IMG/VR virus record: IMGVR_UViG_3300037584_002078
Location: 1-29,724 of that record
Direction: 5' to 3' (one strand)
DNA length: 29,724 bases
DNA from: a virus
In this document: positions 12,390-21,100 of the stretch, in pieces
Numbering within the stretch: the stretch's first letter is position 1
How the letters are laid out: the number at the start of each line of letters is the position of its first letter
The notes under the pieces: model-generated
What the model saw: only the letters and a program-made list of their open reading frames with translations
Databases searched by the model: none
What the model was told of the DNA's origin: nothing
Made by a program: the position numbers and the translations under genes

Positions 12390-12397
12390 CAAATATA
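12390..12397 (-). promoter_or_regulatory. TAnnTTTG box before the Met-rich gene
   Basis: Read on the minus strand, TATATTTG lies four bases before the ATG of the Met-rich gene, in TATATTTGCGGTATGG. It matches the Bacteroidota -7 promoter element (TAnnTTTG). An almost identical block, TAAATTTGCAGTATGG, precedes the gene at 27805-29094. A -33 element is weak (TTTA, 18 bases upstream). If it is a promoter, transcription would start at or inside the start codon region, giving a nearly leaderless mRNA; alternatively it is a shared translation-start motif. Confidence 0.35.
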
Positions 12398-12399
12398 AG

Positions 12400-12927
12400 T
12401 TATTCTTCTCTTCTGTAAATCAGGCGAGAACGCATGCCGTCAGTAGCAATGTAGTACCCGCGCTCACGCAGCACCACCTCCTGACCAAACAGGTTGTAGT
12501 ACCGAGTAGGAACGAATGGTTCCTGCGTAATCTCACGCACATCAGTGATAGGGTCGTTGCATCCAACGGTAACCCATTGCTCGGGGTTGTCTTGCGGCCA
12601 TGTACCGAGCGAATCAATCCAGTCTACGTCAGACAAGAACCCATACGACACCGTGTCTATAGTTAAGTAGGCACCGTTCCATCCGTCGCCGTAGCTGTCC
12701 ATCATGTGGATAATGAACCTGTCTGGGTCGGGCATCAGGGCTGCACCAAAGTACGGTGCGCCACCGCCTAACAGAATCATGCTGTCGCATGTCATAATCT
12801 CCCACGAGATTTCATCAGGGTAATCACCGGGTGAGCACTCCACGAATACAGGAGTGACGTTAGGCTGCGCCCACACAGGAGACAGCATAAGTACCGTGGT
12901 GATGGTAGAAAGTAACTTCTTCATCAT
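12400..12927 (-). CDS. Secreted DSYGDGWNG protein with T9SS-like C-terminus (175 aa)
   Basis: Residues 1-21 form a Sec signal peptide (MMKKLLSTITTVLMLSPVWA, cleavage likely after WAQ or just before it). The middle has a conserved MMDSYGDGWNGAYLTID motif, found in many exported Bacteroidota proteins and thought to form a small beta-sandwich or calcium-type module. The end, RYYNLFGQEVVLRERGYYIA followed by RSRLIYR, looks like a type A sorting domain that sends proteins through the type IX secretion system. Four Cys may form disulfides. ATGA overlap with the thioredoxin-fold gene upstream. Such a cargo in a phage late operon is unusual; surface exposure in the infected cell is inferred. Confidence 0.7.
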   Translation of the reverse strand: MMKKLLSTITTVLMLSPVWAQPNVTPVFVECSPGDYPDEISWEIMTCDSMILLGGGAPYFGAALMPDPDRFIIHMMDSYGDGWNGAYLTIDTVSYGFLSDVDWIDSLGTWPQDNPEQWVTVGCNDPITDVREITQEPFVPTRYYNLFGQEVVLRERGYYIATDGMRSRLIYRREE

Positions 12928-13295
12928 TGAAACTTTTTTAGAATAATGTCGTCAATCTCTTCTTGGATTTCATCCTTGGTGGCAGCAAGCTGCATCATGA
13001 TTGTTGGGTTGAATCTCAACACCTCTAGCCCGTTGTCAAACACGACAACTGTTGGTACGCTACTAATGCTGTACTGACCGACCGCCTTGGGTTGAAAGTC
13101 AATACACATGCGGTACGCTCTGCAGTCACTGAGGTCATTGAGGAAGGCTACCTCGTTGGACTTGTTCCACTCAGCCCAGAACTCAACAACCGTAATCCCC
13201 TTGGACTTCTTGGCATCAAGCTCACCTAGCTCCAGAAAGCTTTGCGAGAATGCTGTGGTGGGCAGCAACAACAACAGGAGAAGCAACTTATTCAT
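12924..13295 (-). CDS. Exported thioredoxin-fold protein lacking CxxC (123 aa)
   Basis: A signal peptide (MNKLLLLLLLLPTTAFSQ) precedes a short thioredoxin-like domain. VVEFWAEWNKSNEV occupies the place of the usual V-x-F-W-A-x-W-C-x-x-C, so both redox cysteines are replaced by Asn. YSISSVPTVVVFDNG preserves the cis-proline loop. Two other Cys (DCRAYRMC) could form a disulfide. Without the active site it cannot act as an ordinary oxidoreductase and may bind proteins in the periplasm. It overlaps the neighbours on both sides (8 bases upstream, 4 downstream), so it is firmly part of the operon. Confidence 0.72.
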   Translation of the reverse strand: MNKLLLLLLLLPTTAFSQSFLELGELDAKKSKGITVVEFWAEWNKSNEVAFLNDLSDCRAYRMCIDFQPKAVGQYSISSVPTVVVFDNGLEVLRFNPTIMMQLAATKDEIQEEIDDIILKKFQ

Positions 13296-13563
13296 ACAGC
13301 TTTTCCTTAATCATCTTGATGTCCTCCTTCATTTCGGTGACATCCTCTTGTGTCGTCATGATAGTCTGACGGACAAGCTGGTCTTTCATGTCAAACTCCA
13401 TACGAGTAATCTCTGGCTCGTTGGGCTTGGGCAACTCCTTAGCTACAGCGATGTCGGCCTGAAGTGAGAACCACATAGCAACCATGCTGCCAATTCCAGC
13501 AGCTACCATCCCCAGTGTCTTGAGGTCTAGGGTAACCTCTGTGTTCTCTCCGACCTTCGCCAT
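13288..13563 (-). CDS. One-TM coiled-coil protein, XhlA/holin-accessory-like (91 aa)
   Basis: After a short polar start, TLGMVAAGIGSMVAMWFSLQ (about residues 16-35) is one membrane helix. The rest is charged and helical, with heptad-like MTTQEDVTEMKEDIKMIKEK near the end, suggesting a cytoplasmic or periplasmic coiled coil. Small proteins of this shape (XhlA-type, or spanin-like accessory proteins) sit beside holins in many phages. Its position two bases after the beta-barrel gene and close to a 3-TM-type holin supports a lysis role. No catalytic residues. Identification is structural, not by family match. Confidence 0.65.
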   Translation of the reverse strand: MAKVGENTEVTLDLKTLGMVAAGIGSMVAMWFSLQADIAVAKELPKPNEPEITRMEFDMKDQLVRQTIMTTQEDVTEMKEDIKMIKEKLYE

Positions 13564-13565
13564 AG

Positions 13566-14591
13566 TTAGAAGAATAAGTAATTGAAGCCTGCGCGGCCTG
13601 CGTATGAGTTAATCTGCCAGTATTGTAAGTGTCTGGCTTCCACAAATATACTAAGATGTTTGTTAAGCTTTGCTCCAATGATGAGACCCGCGTCCCACTC
13701 AATGTCCATGTTGTCTTCGTACTCAAACGACAACTCGCTCAACCCTCTGTGCATAGAGTATAGAGAACACCAGCCATGCACCCAAGACTGCTCTGTGTAG
13801 TGGTAGTAGTCCATACCCATCACAGCTGATAGCTCCTGCTGCAAACCAAACTCATTTAGCTCTCTTCTGTTGTAGTCATTCACAATCCTACCGAAGTGGT
13901 AGCCATAGAACTCTACGTCTGACTGAGCAATGACATCCCCATTGAGACGCCATACTTCCTCGTCGTCACTGTAGAATCCGTACTCGTTGGCAAGCTGCCA
14001 CCAGTGCTTGTTGGCTGGGTCGTCAAACCACGCCTCGATGGGGGAGTAGCCGTACACCGGGTGTGCCCTGTGAGCTGCGCCTACGGTGAAGTCAAACTCA
14101 CCGAGTCTCTTGCGTAGCCTAACCTCTGCTTGAGTGTACTTGAGATTGACCAGTCCGTTCTGAATGTAGCTACCACGAACTGTAAACCAGTTGCCTGAGT
14201 AGCGCAACCTGTACTCCTGCTGAGTGAACACGTCGTTCCTGTTCCGAACAGCTGAGTACTCCAGCAGATACTCCCAACCGGGAGCGTTCGACACCGTGGC
14301 GTTGTCGCTAATCTCGTTCTCCTGACCTGTGTAGAACTGGCCTTGCTTGACCTGATAGTCAAACCTTGCCAGCTTGCGCAGGCCAACACTGAAGACGTAG
14401 TTGGCTTTGTTGACTTCGGTAATCTCCTCAAGGTATCCAGAGCCTGCTACCCCGTTGACCCTGTACACAGAGTTTTCTACAAGTGGGGCGTTGGCTGTAA
14501 GGCTACCATACAACGTAGAAAAGCGCAGCAGCTGTCCTTGAGCGACAGTTGCCACGCTTAACAATACGCATGCTAAGAAGAACCTTAACAT
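13566..14591 (-). CDS. Outer-membrane beta-barrel candidate with signal peptide (341 aa)
   Basis: A longer in-frame start exists at 14693, but ATG 14591 places a signal peptide exactly at the N-terminus (MLRFFLACVLLSVATVAQG), so it is chosen. The mature protein is a series of aromatic, amphipathic strands with tight turns (YVFSVGLRKLARFDYQVK, WFTVRGSYIQNGLVNLKY, LGEFDFTVGAAHR) and ends in GRAGFNYLFF; a terminal Phe is the hallmark recognised by the BAM machinery. About 12-16 strands would fit. It lies between holin and coiled-coil genes. Possible roles are superinfection exclusion, outer-membrane disruption at lysis or altered uptake. A barrel on a phage genome is rare, hence some caution. 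Confidence 0.7.
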   Translation of the reverse strand: MLRFFLACVLLSVATVAQGQLLRFSTLYGSLTANAPLVENSVYRVNGVAGSGYLEEITEVNKANYVFSVGLRKLARFDYQVKQGQFYTGQENEISDNATVSNAPGWEYLLEYSAVRNRNDVFTQQEYRLRYSGNWFTVRGSYIQNGLVNLKYTQAEVRLRKRLGEFDFTVGAAHRAHPVYGYSPIEAWFDDPANKHWWQLANEYGFYSDDEEVWRLNGDVIAQSDVEFYGYHFGRIVNDYNRRELNEFGLQQELSAVMGMDYYHYTEQSWVHGWCSLYSMHRGLSELSFEYEDNMDIEWDAGLIIGAKLNKHLSIFVEARHLQYWQINSYAGRAGFNYLFF

Positions 14592-14592
14592 C

Positions 14593-14727
14593 TTACCCAC
14601 TGCAAGATTCACAGTCCTCCGGGTTCTCGATGTTGCAGGTAATCTCACCTGATTCAATCTTTTCTTCCTGCTTCTTGAGCTTGTCTTGGTCAAGAAATTT
14701 GCAGCTTCCGAAGTCCTCTTCGTTCAT
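14593..14727 (-). CDS. Small cysteine-containing protein (44 aa)
   Basis: Opens MNEEDFGSCKFLDQDKLKKQ at an ATGA overlap with the holin gene and stops two bases before the next start signal, so it fits the operon without gaps. Very acidic and polar, with four cysteines (SCKF, ITCN, DCESC). The end, CNIENPEDCESCSG, could hold a metal ion or a disulfide. No signal peptide or membrane helix. Its position between holin and beta-barrel genes hints at a lysis or virion role, but nothing identifies it. Confidence 0.55.
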   Translation of the reverse strand: MNEEDFGSCKFLDQDKLKKQEEKIESGEITCNIENPEDCESCSG

Positions 14728-15164
14728 CTCTTTGATTTTTCAATGGTTCTACCTGCGAAGTACGCACCAAATGCTGTGAGCATAAGGATTTCTAGCAAAG
14801 ATACATAGGAATCTTTTACGTTAAATGGCAGATTGTCAAGTGAATCGAGCACCATGGTTAGCATGAACATCGACATGAGAGCAATCAATGTAACTGGTCT
14901 GATGAGCTTTGCAAGTTTGACGTCGCTGCTCATGTCAGCCTTCCATCTTTCGCTGACGTTGTTCTGGAACTGCACCTCCGCATCGAGCATTGCCTTAGCC
15001 TCTGCCGGGTCAACACTTGGCTCGTTGTCAAGCAGGTTCTTTACGATGCCCAAGCCCCCTTGGTCTGGGAGCAAGTCAGCAACTTTGTCGAGGACTCCGG
15101 GTGCGGCCTTCTTTAGCCACGACCCAAGCTTGGTGTCCTTAATCTTTTTTCTTTCTTCCTTCAT
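14724..15164 (-). CDS. Holin, 3-TM (GTA-type) family (146 aa)
   Basis: Pore-forming inner-membrane protein that times lysis. A charged, helical N-terminal domain (about 1-85, with LKKAAPGVLDKVADLLP and DAEVQFQNNVSERWKADM) is followed by two hydrophobic helices, RPVTLIALMSMFMLTMVLDS (89-108) and YVSLLEILMLTAFGAYFAG (120-138), and a basic end. This matches the holin family first described for gene transfer agents (GTA_holin_3TM); the first amphipathic helix counts as the third segment. It overlaps the giant gene by 26 bases and the next gene by 4. No endolysin is visible here. Confidence 0.8.
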   Translation of the reverse strand: MKEERKKIKDTKLGSWLKKAAPGVLDKVADLLPDQGGLGIVKNLLDNEPSVDPAEAKAMLDAEVQFQNNVSERWKADMSSDVKLAKLIRPVTLIALMSMFMLTMVLDSLDNLPFNVKDSYVSLLEILMLTAFGAYFAGRTIEKSKR

Positions 15165-18100
15165 ACTGTTCTAAGTATTGTTTGTTGAATGAGAGCACAA
15201 GTCTGAGCATCTCCTGTTCTAGTTTGTCGACCTCTCTCGCCTTGAGAGCCGGGTCAATGTCTCTGTCCTTAATGGCCCTGATGTCTTTACGCATTGCCTG
15301 CAAGGCCTTGTCAACCTTTCTACCTTCCGATTCAAGCGCAGCAGCAGCTCGCGTTCTTGGCTCGTCGAGGTTCAAGTTTTCCCTAGCTTCGACTGCCTGC
15401 TTAACAGTAGTTCTGAACTTGTAGTAGTCAGCCATGTCTACGCGAGAGTTGTATGTGCCGTAGCCCACACGCACAATCGGCATCGTAGAGAGCACCTTAC
15501 CTGCCACCTCCTCTTTGTCGTCAGAGTACCCCTGCAGATGCTGCACCGGAGTCTCGATAGTCTTGTAGGTGTTCTTGAGGAACCTGTATCCACCACCACC
15601 GTAGTACTCGAAGGCATGCCAGATTTTGTCTGGAGACATGTCAAGGTATCCCTTCTCATACTCGTTGCCGTCTGTCACGTCGTTCAGGAACATGGTTACG
15701 TCACGGAGCCACTCAGGTGAGCGCGAGCCTAGCGAAGACATAGGCAGGTTCTGACCCGGTGCATTGTCCTTGTACACCTGAGTCCCGAAGTAACTTTCGT
15801 TCATGTAGATTTCTACGAGAGGTCTCAGGAACGTGGGGGTGCCTGCTTTACCAAGCTTGTTAAGTAGAGTGCTAGATTCGCCAAACGAGATTGGAATGAA
15901 GGAGTTAAACATACCTCCGACCATGAACGCGCCAGCATCTCCTACGGTTCTGATGCCAGTAGCCGCTTCGTATGACATGGTGCCCATGTTGTGGAAGATG
16001 TTGTATCCATAGGGCAAAGGAACCTTGATGTAGTCCTTGCCGCCAATCATCACAATCATGTTGCGCTCCTTGACGTAGTCAGGAATCTTCTCGTAGAAAG
16101 TTCTGCCGTCCTCGTCCTCATCAGAGATGGCTTGGTTCAGCGCAGCCTGAGCGGCAGCAAACAGCGTCATGCCCATGGCAATCTTCTGTGAGCTGTTGAG
16201 CGTTCTGTAGTATCCACCACGTCCGTTAGGAACCTTCTTGAGCTGCAGCATTGTGCGTGCAAACTTGGCTGTACCCTGAACGCCTGCGTTGAAGAACAGG
16301 TACAAAGCGTTAATCACAGAACCACCACTACCGCTTCTGTTAAAGTTGATGGTGAGCTCCTTGGCCAAGTACGCTGCCTTCTCCGCATTCATGCCTGCCT
16401 CTCTGGCCGACTGGAACACAGCAAATCTGATTGCGTTCTCAACCGCCATGTTGGTGTTGTTCACGTAGTCAGCGATTGCTTTGAGCCCCTTGACAGCAGT
16501 AACCCCAGCTCCACCCTCCTGCATTCTAGTCAGGGTCTCGAGGTCTGAGCGCAGTTTGTCTCTGTTCTTGGCGTATGGCCAATCAGTGATAGCTCCTGAG
16601 TCTTGGAACTCCTGCCACGCCTTGTACATCGGGTGGCTTGTGTCCTCAACGCCCTGCAAGTTTTTGTACAGGAACGCGAGAGATGGGAGGTGCTTCTTGA
16701 GTGTAGACTTGACAAGGTTCTCACCGAACGCTTGACCGCCCTCAATCTCCTGCTCAGCAAGCAGTGACCCCAAACCAAACTGCAAGTCGCGTGTGAAGTT
16801 GGCTACAATAAAGTCAGGGGAGTAGCTTGTAAAGGTGCTTGACAGGAATCTACCAAGGCCACGAATGGCATTGAATATCATACCGGGGACGCCCTCGGGT
16901 GACTTGAGGATGTTGTGCTTGTTGACTGCACGAGCCACGGCAGAGTTGGCAAACTCCATGAAGAACGACTCACCGTTGATGACAACCTCGACGAACCTGT
17001 CGTTGTTGCGCATCTCATCGCGGGTCATGCCACGGCGCTTGCCTCTCAGCACTGGCGTAGCATCCTTCGGTCCGTAAATTTTGTACAGGTCCTTGTCCGG
17101 GTTGTCAGCCAAGAGGTTGAGCAGTCTAGAGTTGGCAAGGTTCTTCTCGCCAGCCATGACTGTTTGGTACCGTCTCTCGAAGATGTAGTCAAGTGGGCTG
17201 TCAGCCAAGCTGGTACGACCCTCTGCTCTTCTGATTCCACGGAACACTCTTGCTTGGTGCATGTGCAGGTAGCCTGCCTCACGCGCCTCGCTACCTCCGT
17301 CCTCGTCAATGGCGAATCCGCTAAGCGGGACGTAGCTTGGGTACAACGCCTCAAGCTTATCGACAGTAGCCTGTGTCTCCAGCCCGTACTCTACAATCAA
17401 CTTGCGAGTCTCTGCTTGGAACTCCATCACCATGTCGTAGGCCTGACGCATTCCTTCACTGTCGAGCTCTTCAATCTCTCTGCGTGCCTGTTCGTCGGTC
17501 TTACCTGAGAAGTTGTCGTTCTCCAGTCTAGCCTCTACGTCAGCCAGCTCTTCTTGCAGGTCAGCAAGCTTCTTGGACGCTTTACGCTTGGCCGTGTCAG
17601 AGGTTTGCTCGTCGTTGATGAGCGCTGCCTGCTTGGCAATCGACTCCATGATAAAAAGCTTCTTGTTGCCGAAGCGCTCGCGCAACACAGTGTTACGATT
17701 CTCTGCGTGCATAGCATACAGGAAGTCGCTCAGCTCCTTGTGCGAGATACCGAACTTGTTCATGACTGAAGCTAGGTCCTCCATGAACATGTCTACACTT
17801 TGCAACCTACGCGATGCCTTACCGTCAAGAAGCGACAGCGCCATGGAGTAGTCTTGCTCCTGCATCACCCTGCCACCGATAGCCTTCTCGATGTCGCGCT
17901 GGTAGCGGATGGCTCTGTAGAACTTGTCGTACACAAACTCCATGATGCCGAGCATGGCTCGCTGTGTCTTGCTCATCTCAGCTTCCCTGTCGATACGAGC
18001 TGGTGGTCTCTCACCACGCAGAGTGTTGATGTCAGCGTCGTAGTCGTCGAGGAATCCCTGAAGCGGCTGCGCCTTGAGGGTTCTAGACTCAGCAGCCTCG

Positions 18101-21100
18101 ATAACTTTGTCTGCAGGAATAATGAGTTCGTTGAGTCTGTCTGTGTTTACAATGACTGCCTCCTGAACTCCTGTTCTACCTGACCCAACATTTTGTTCAG
18201 CCATCTCCATTGCTGGGTTACCCGTCTCGGAGAAGTAGTAGCCATCAAATCCTGCTTGACGAATGATTTCTGCAAACGCCATTCTGGAAACAAGGATTGC
18301 TTCTTTCAGGTCCGTACCCGTAAGCGAACCAACCCCTTCACCTTTGACGCTCATGACGTACGAAACCAAGGCATCAGTGGCTGAGGTTTCAACTCCTCGG
18401 TCTCCGTACATCAGATTGTACAACATCTCAATCGTTGACTCACCGCCGCCTCTTCCACCACGACCCAGTTGTATATTAGTGTCTCGCATTTTGCCTGCTG
18501 TCTCAGAAAGCAATATGCTTGTAAACAGCTCCGGGTTTATGCCGACAACGCTTACAAGTTCTGTTTCTCTAAATGTATTTTGACCCTTGGCGCGACGAGT
18601 AGCGTCAGCAATCGCTTTAATCGCAATCTCGCTATCGACGCTGGCGTCGTTCAGTTTGTTCAGAGCTCTCGTTACCTGAGCGCCAATGCGGAAGTTGTAC
18701 ATGTTGGCTAGGCGAAGACCGCTTGAGTCAACATACACAACATTCTTTCCGTACATAGCCGCCTTGTTTACATTACCTGTGAGGTATGTGCCAAGTCCGT
18801 GTAGTCCCGGACTAAAAGGTCCGAAGGCTAGTTTGTTAGAAAATTGCGTGAACTCTTTATTGGTTCCGTGCAACAAGATACCCGCTTCAGCAAGCGTCCT
18901 CCAAGTAGCCCCAGCATTTTTTCCCGACCCGGGCAGCGAGTCTATCGGCTGCGCCTTTACTTCTGTGCCGGGCTCTTGCGGGGCGCGGTATTTCTCAATG
19001 CCTTTAGAATCTGCTCTACTGACGGCAGTTTCCCGTTTTGCTTCAGCCGCGTCAAGGTTGACTCCAGCTGCCGCAAGTCTTTGTCTTGTATCATTGTCTA
19101 GGTCCATTCTCGAGGCGACGTTGTCAATCGCCATCGCATAGTTTTCACTCCGTGTGTTCGCACCCATGCTCCTCCACAGCTCTTGCTCGAAGTACCACAT
19201 GGTTGCCTGCAGTTCTGCAGTTGTCAGTCCAAGCTCATTAGCCGCCTGAGTCACAGCTTCGGCCTGAAGTCTGCGCTCTGATTCGCTACGAGGAACCTCG
19301 ACGATAGTCTCCCTACCGCTCACCGTGTCAATCATGGTGCCTGCGTATCTGTTCCAAGTTCTGTTAAACCACAGGTCAGATGTCAGAGACTCGCCCAGCC
19401 CCTCCATGTTGAGAAAGAAGCTACCTACCTTTTCTCCGAGGATGTACGAGCCCTTACGTCTACCGGGTGCAGGGTTCTTGTTAACCTTGCCCTTAGTGTC
19501 AGGCACGGACTTATTGAACTCTCTGAGCACCTCGATTGGTTGGTCTGTCGTAAGGAACTTGACCACAGCCTCAGGTGTTTTGAATCTCTCGAACAGCGCT
19601 TGAAGCTTGTCAAGCTGCTTAGCTACAGTCTTACCCCTAGTGGTGTAGCCAGTGGGCTTAGGGTATCCAGCCTTCATGTCCTTCTTGGCAATCTTGACGC
19701 GGAAGTTCTGTCCGTTTTTGTACTTGCTGTCTCGACCCAAGGCGTCTACACCTTGAACGATGAAGTGCGTTTTAGTTTCTTTAACAACTCTACCTGACGC
19801 TACTGACTTGCCCTTCTTGTCGACGAAGCTCATCTTGTCTCCTGCCCAGTTACGTGAGAAGTTGCCTGAGCGCTGCTGGTCGATTGGTGTGTTGCGCAGT
19901 ACGGCAGCCAGCGTAGTCATGTTGCCGATAGGGCTGTTGCCCGGAGACAGTACAGCAAGCAACGCTGTGCCGATGCTACCCATGGCCTCGCCCTGCAGGG
20001 CAGGGAACATAATCCCCATCTTCTGCTTGGCCTCCTGAATGTCCTCGGTGTACCACGTGATACCGCCAGTGCGTGCATCCTTTTGGTTCAGGTAGAACCC
20101 GGCCTCCTCGTACACGTTGTTGAGGAAGCGCGTCATCATCTCGCCTTCACTCTTCACAGGCTCACCTGCAAACTTGTTGAGTGCGCGAGCTACTTGAATG
20201 CTTTGCGTCAGCTCTCCCGGTGTCTCTGAGTTGATGGCATCAATGGCGAGTTGCTGTGCCTTGGTGACTCCGGTAACCTCAGGTGGGTCGACATCAGGCG
20301 GTGTGTCGTGAGTCCATCTCTCGTCGAACGTGTAGCCCTTCTTCTTCTCAATGTAGTTGATGAAGTTCTTGACGTGCTTCTCGTCCGTAAACTTTCTGCG
20401 TACCGTCCACTTACGACCCGTGTCCGTGTTGAACTGAATGGTAGCCTCGATGGCCTGAGCCTTGGTAGTGGTCCCGAACGCAGCGATGTACTCCTCTCTA
20501 ATCTGCTCAGGGGTCATGCCCGGGAACAGTACGTCGAGCTCGGCCAAGTCGTCGGCCTTCATCTCCTTGTCTCTTGTCTGGAGGTACTTCTCGTCTGGTT
20601 CCGGCTTAAACTGGAACTCCGCGTTAAACTGCCTGTCTTCTTCTCTTGCTTCCTCAATCTCCTTCTGAGTCATGAACTGCTCCTCCCTGAAGTCTTGCAG
20701 CCTTTCTACAGCTGAAGAGAAGAAAGTAAACAACTCAATGTCCGGCACTCCGTCCTTACCAAGCGCAAGCTCTTGGGTGGCTTGGTCTTCTGCAGGGCTA
20801 AGCTGGTCAAGGTTTGTGCGAGCCACACGAACCATTGATTCACCATTCTTGTATCGTGCTACAAAGCCAAACTTCTCGTAGTACTTAATAAGCTTCTTGG
20901 CTGCCGCCATGTTCTGCGTTTCAGTGCCCTGATAGTTTCTTGTGGGGTAGGCCATGAGCTCCACGTCAACGCCAAGCTCATCAGCCACCTCCATGGCCAT
21001 AGTCAGGAAGCGAGTTCCAAGTCCGGTGCCCCTGTTGTCTCCCTTGAGCAGCTTGCCATCTTTATCCATGGGCTTTGATACAAACCACTCGTCGAGTTTA

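Noticed and set aside
12152-12418. Plus-strand His/Leu-rich frame opposite the Met-rich gene
   Set aside because: It is the antisense of the GGMM repeats (CAT/ATG symmetry gives His-rich translation); no independent evidence.
14592-14693. Longer start for the beta-barrel gene at 14693
   Set aside because: It would add 34 basic residues before a perfect signal peptide and overlap the 44-aa gene; ATG 14591 is preferred.
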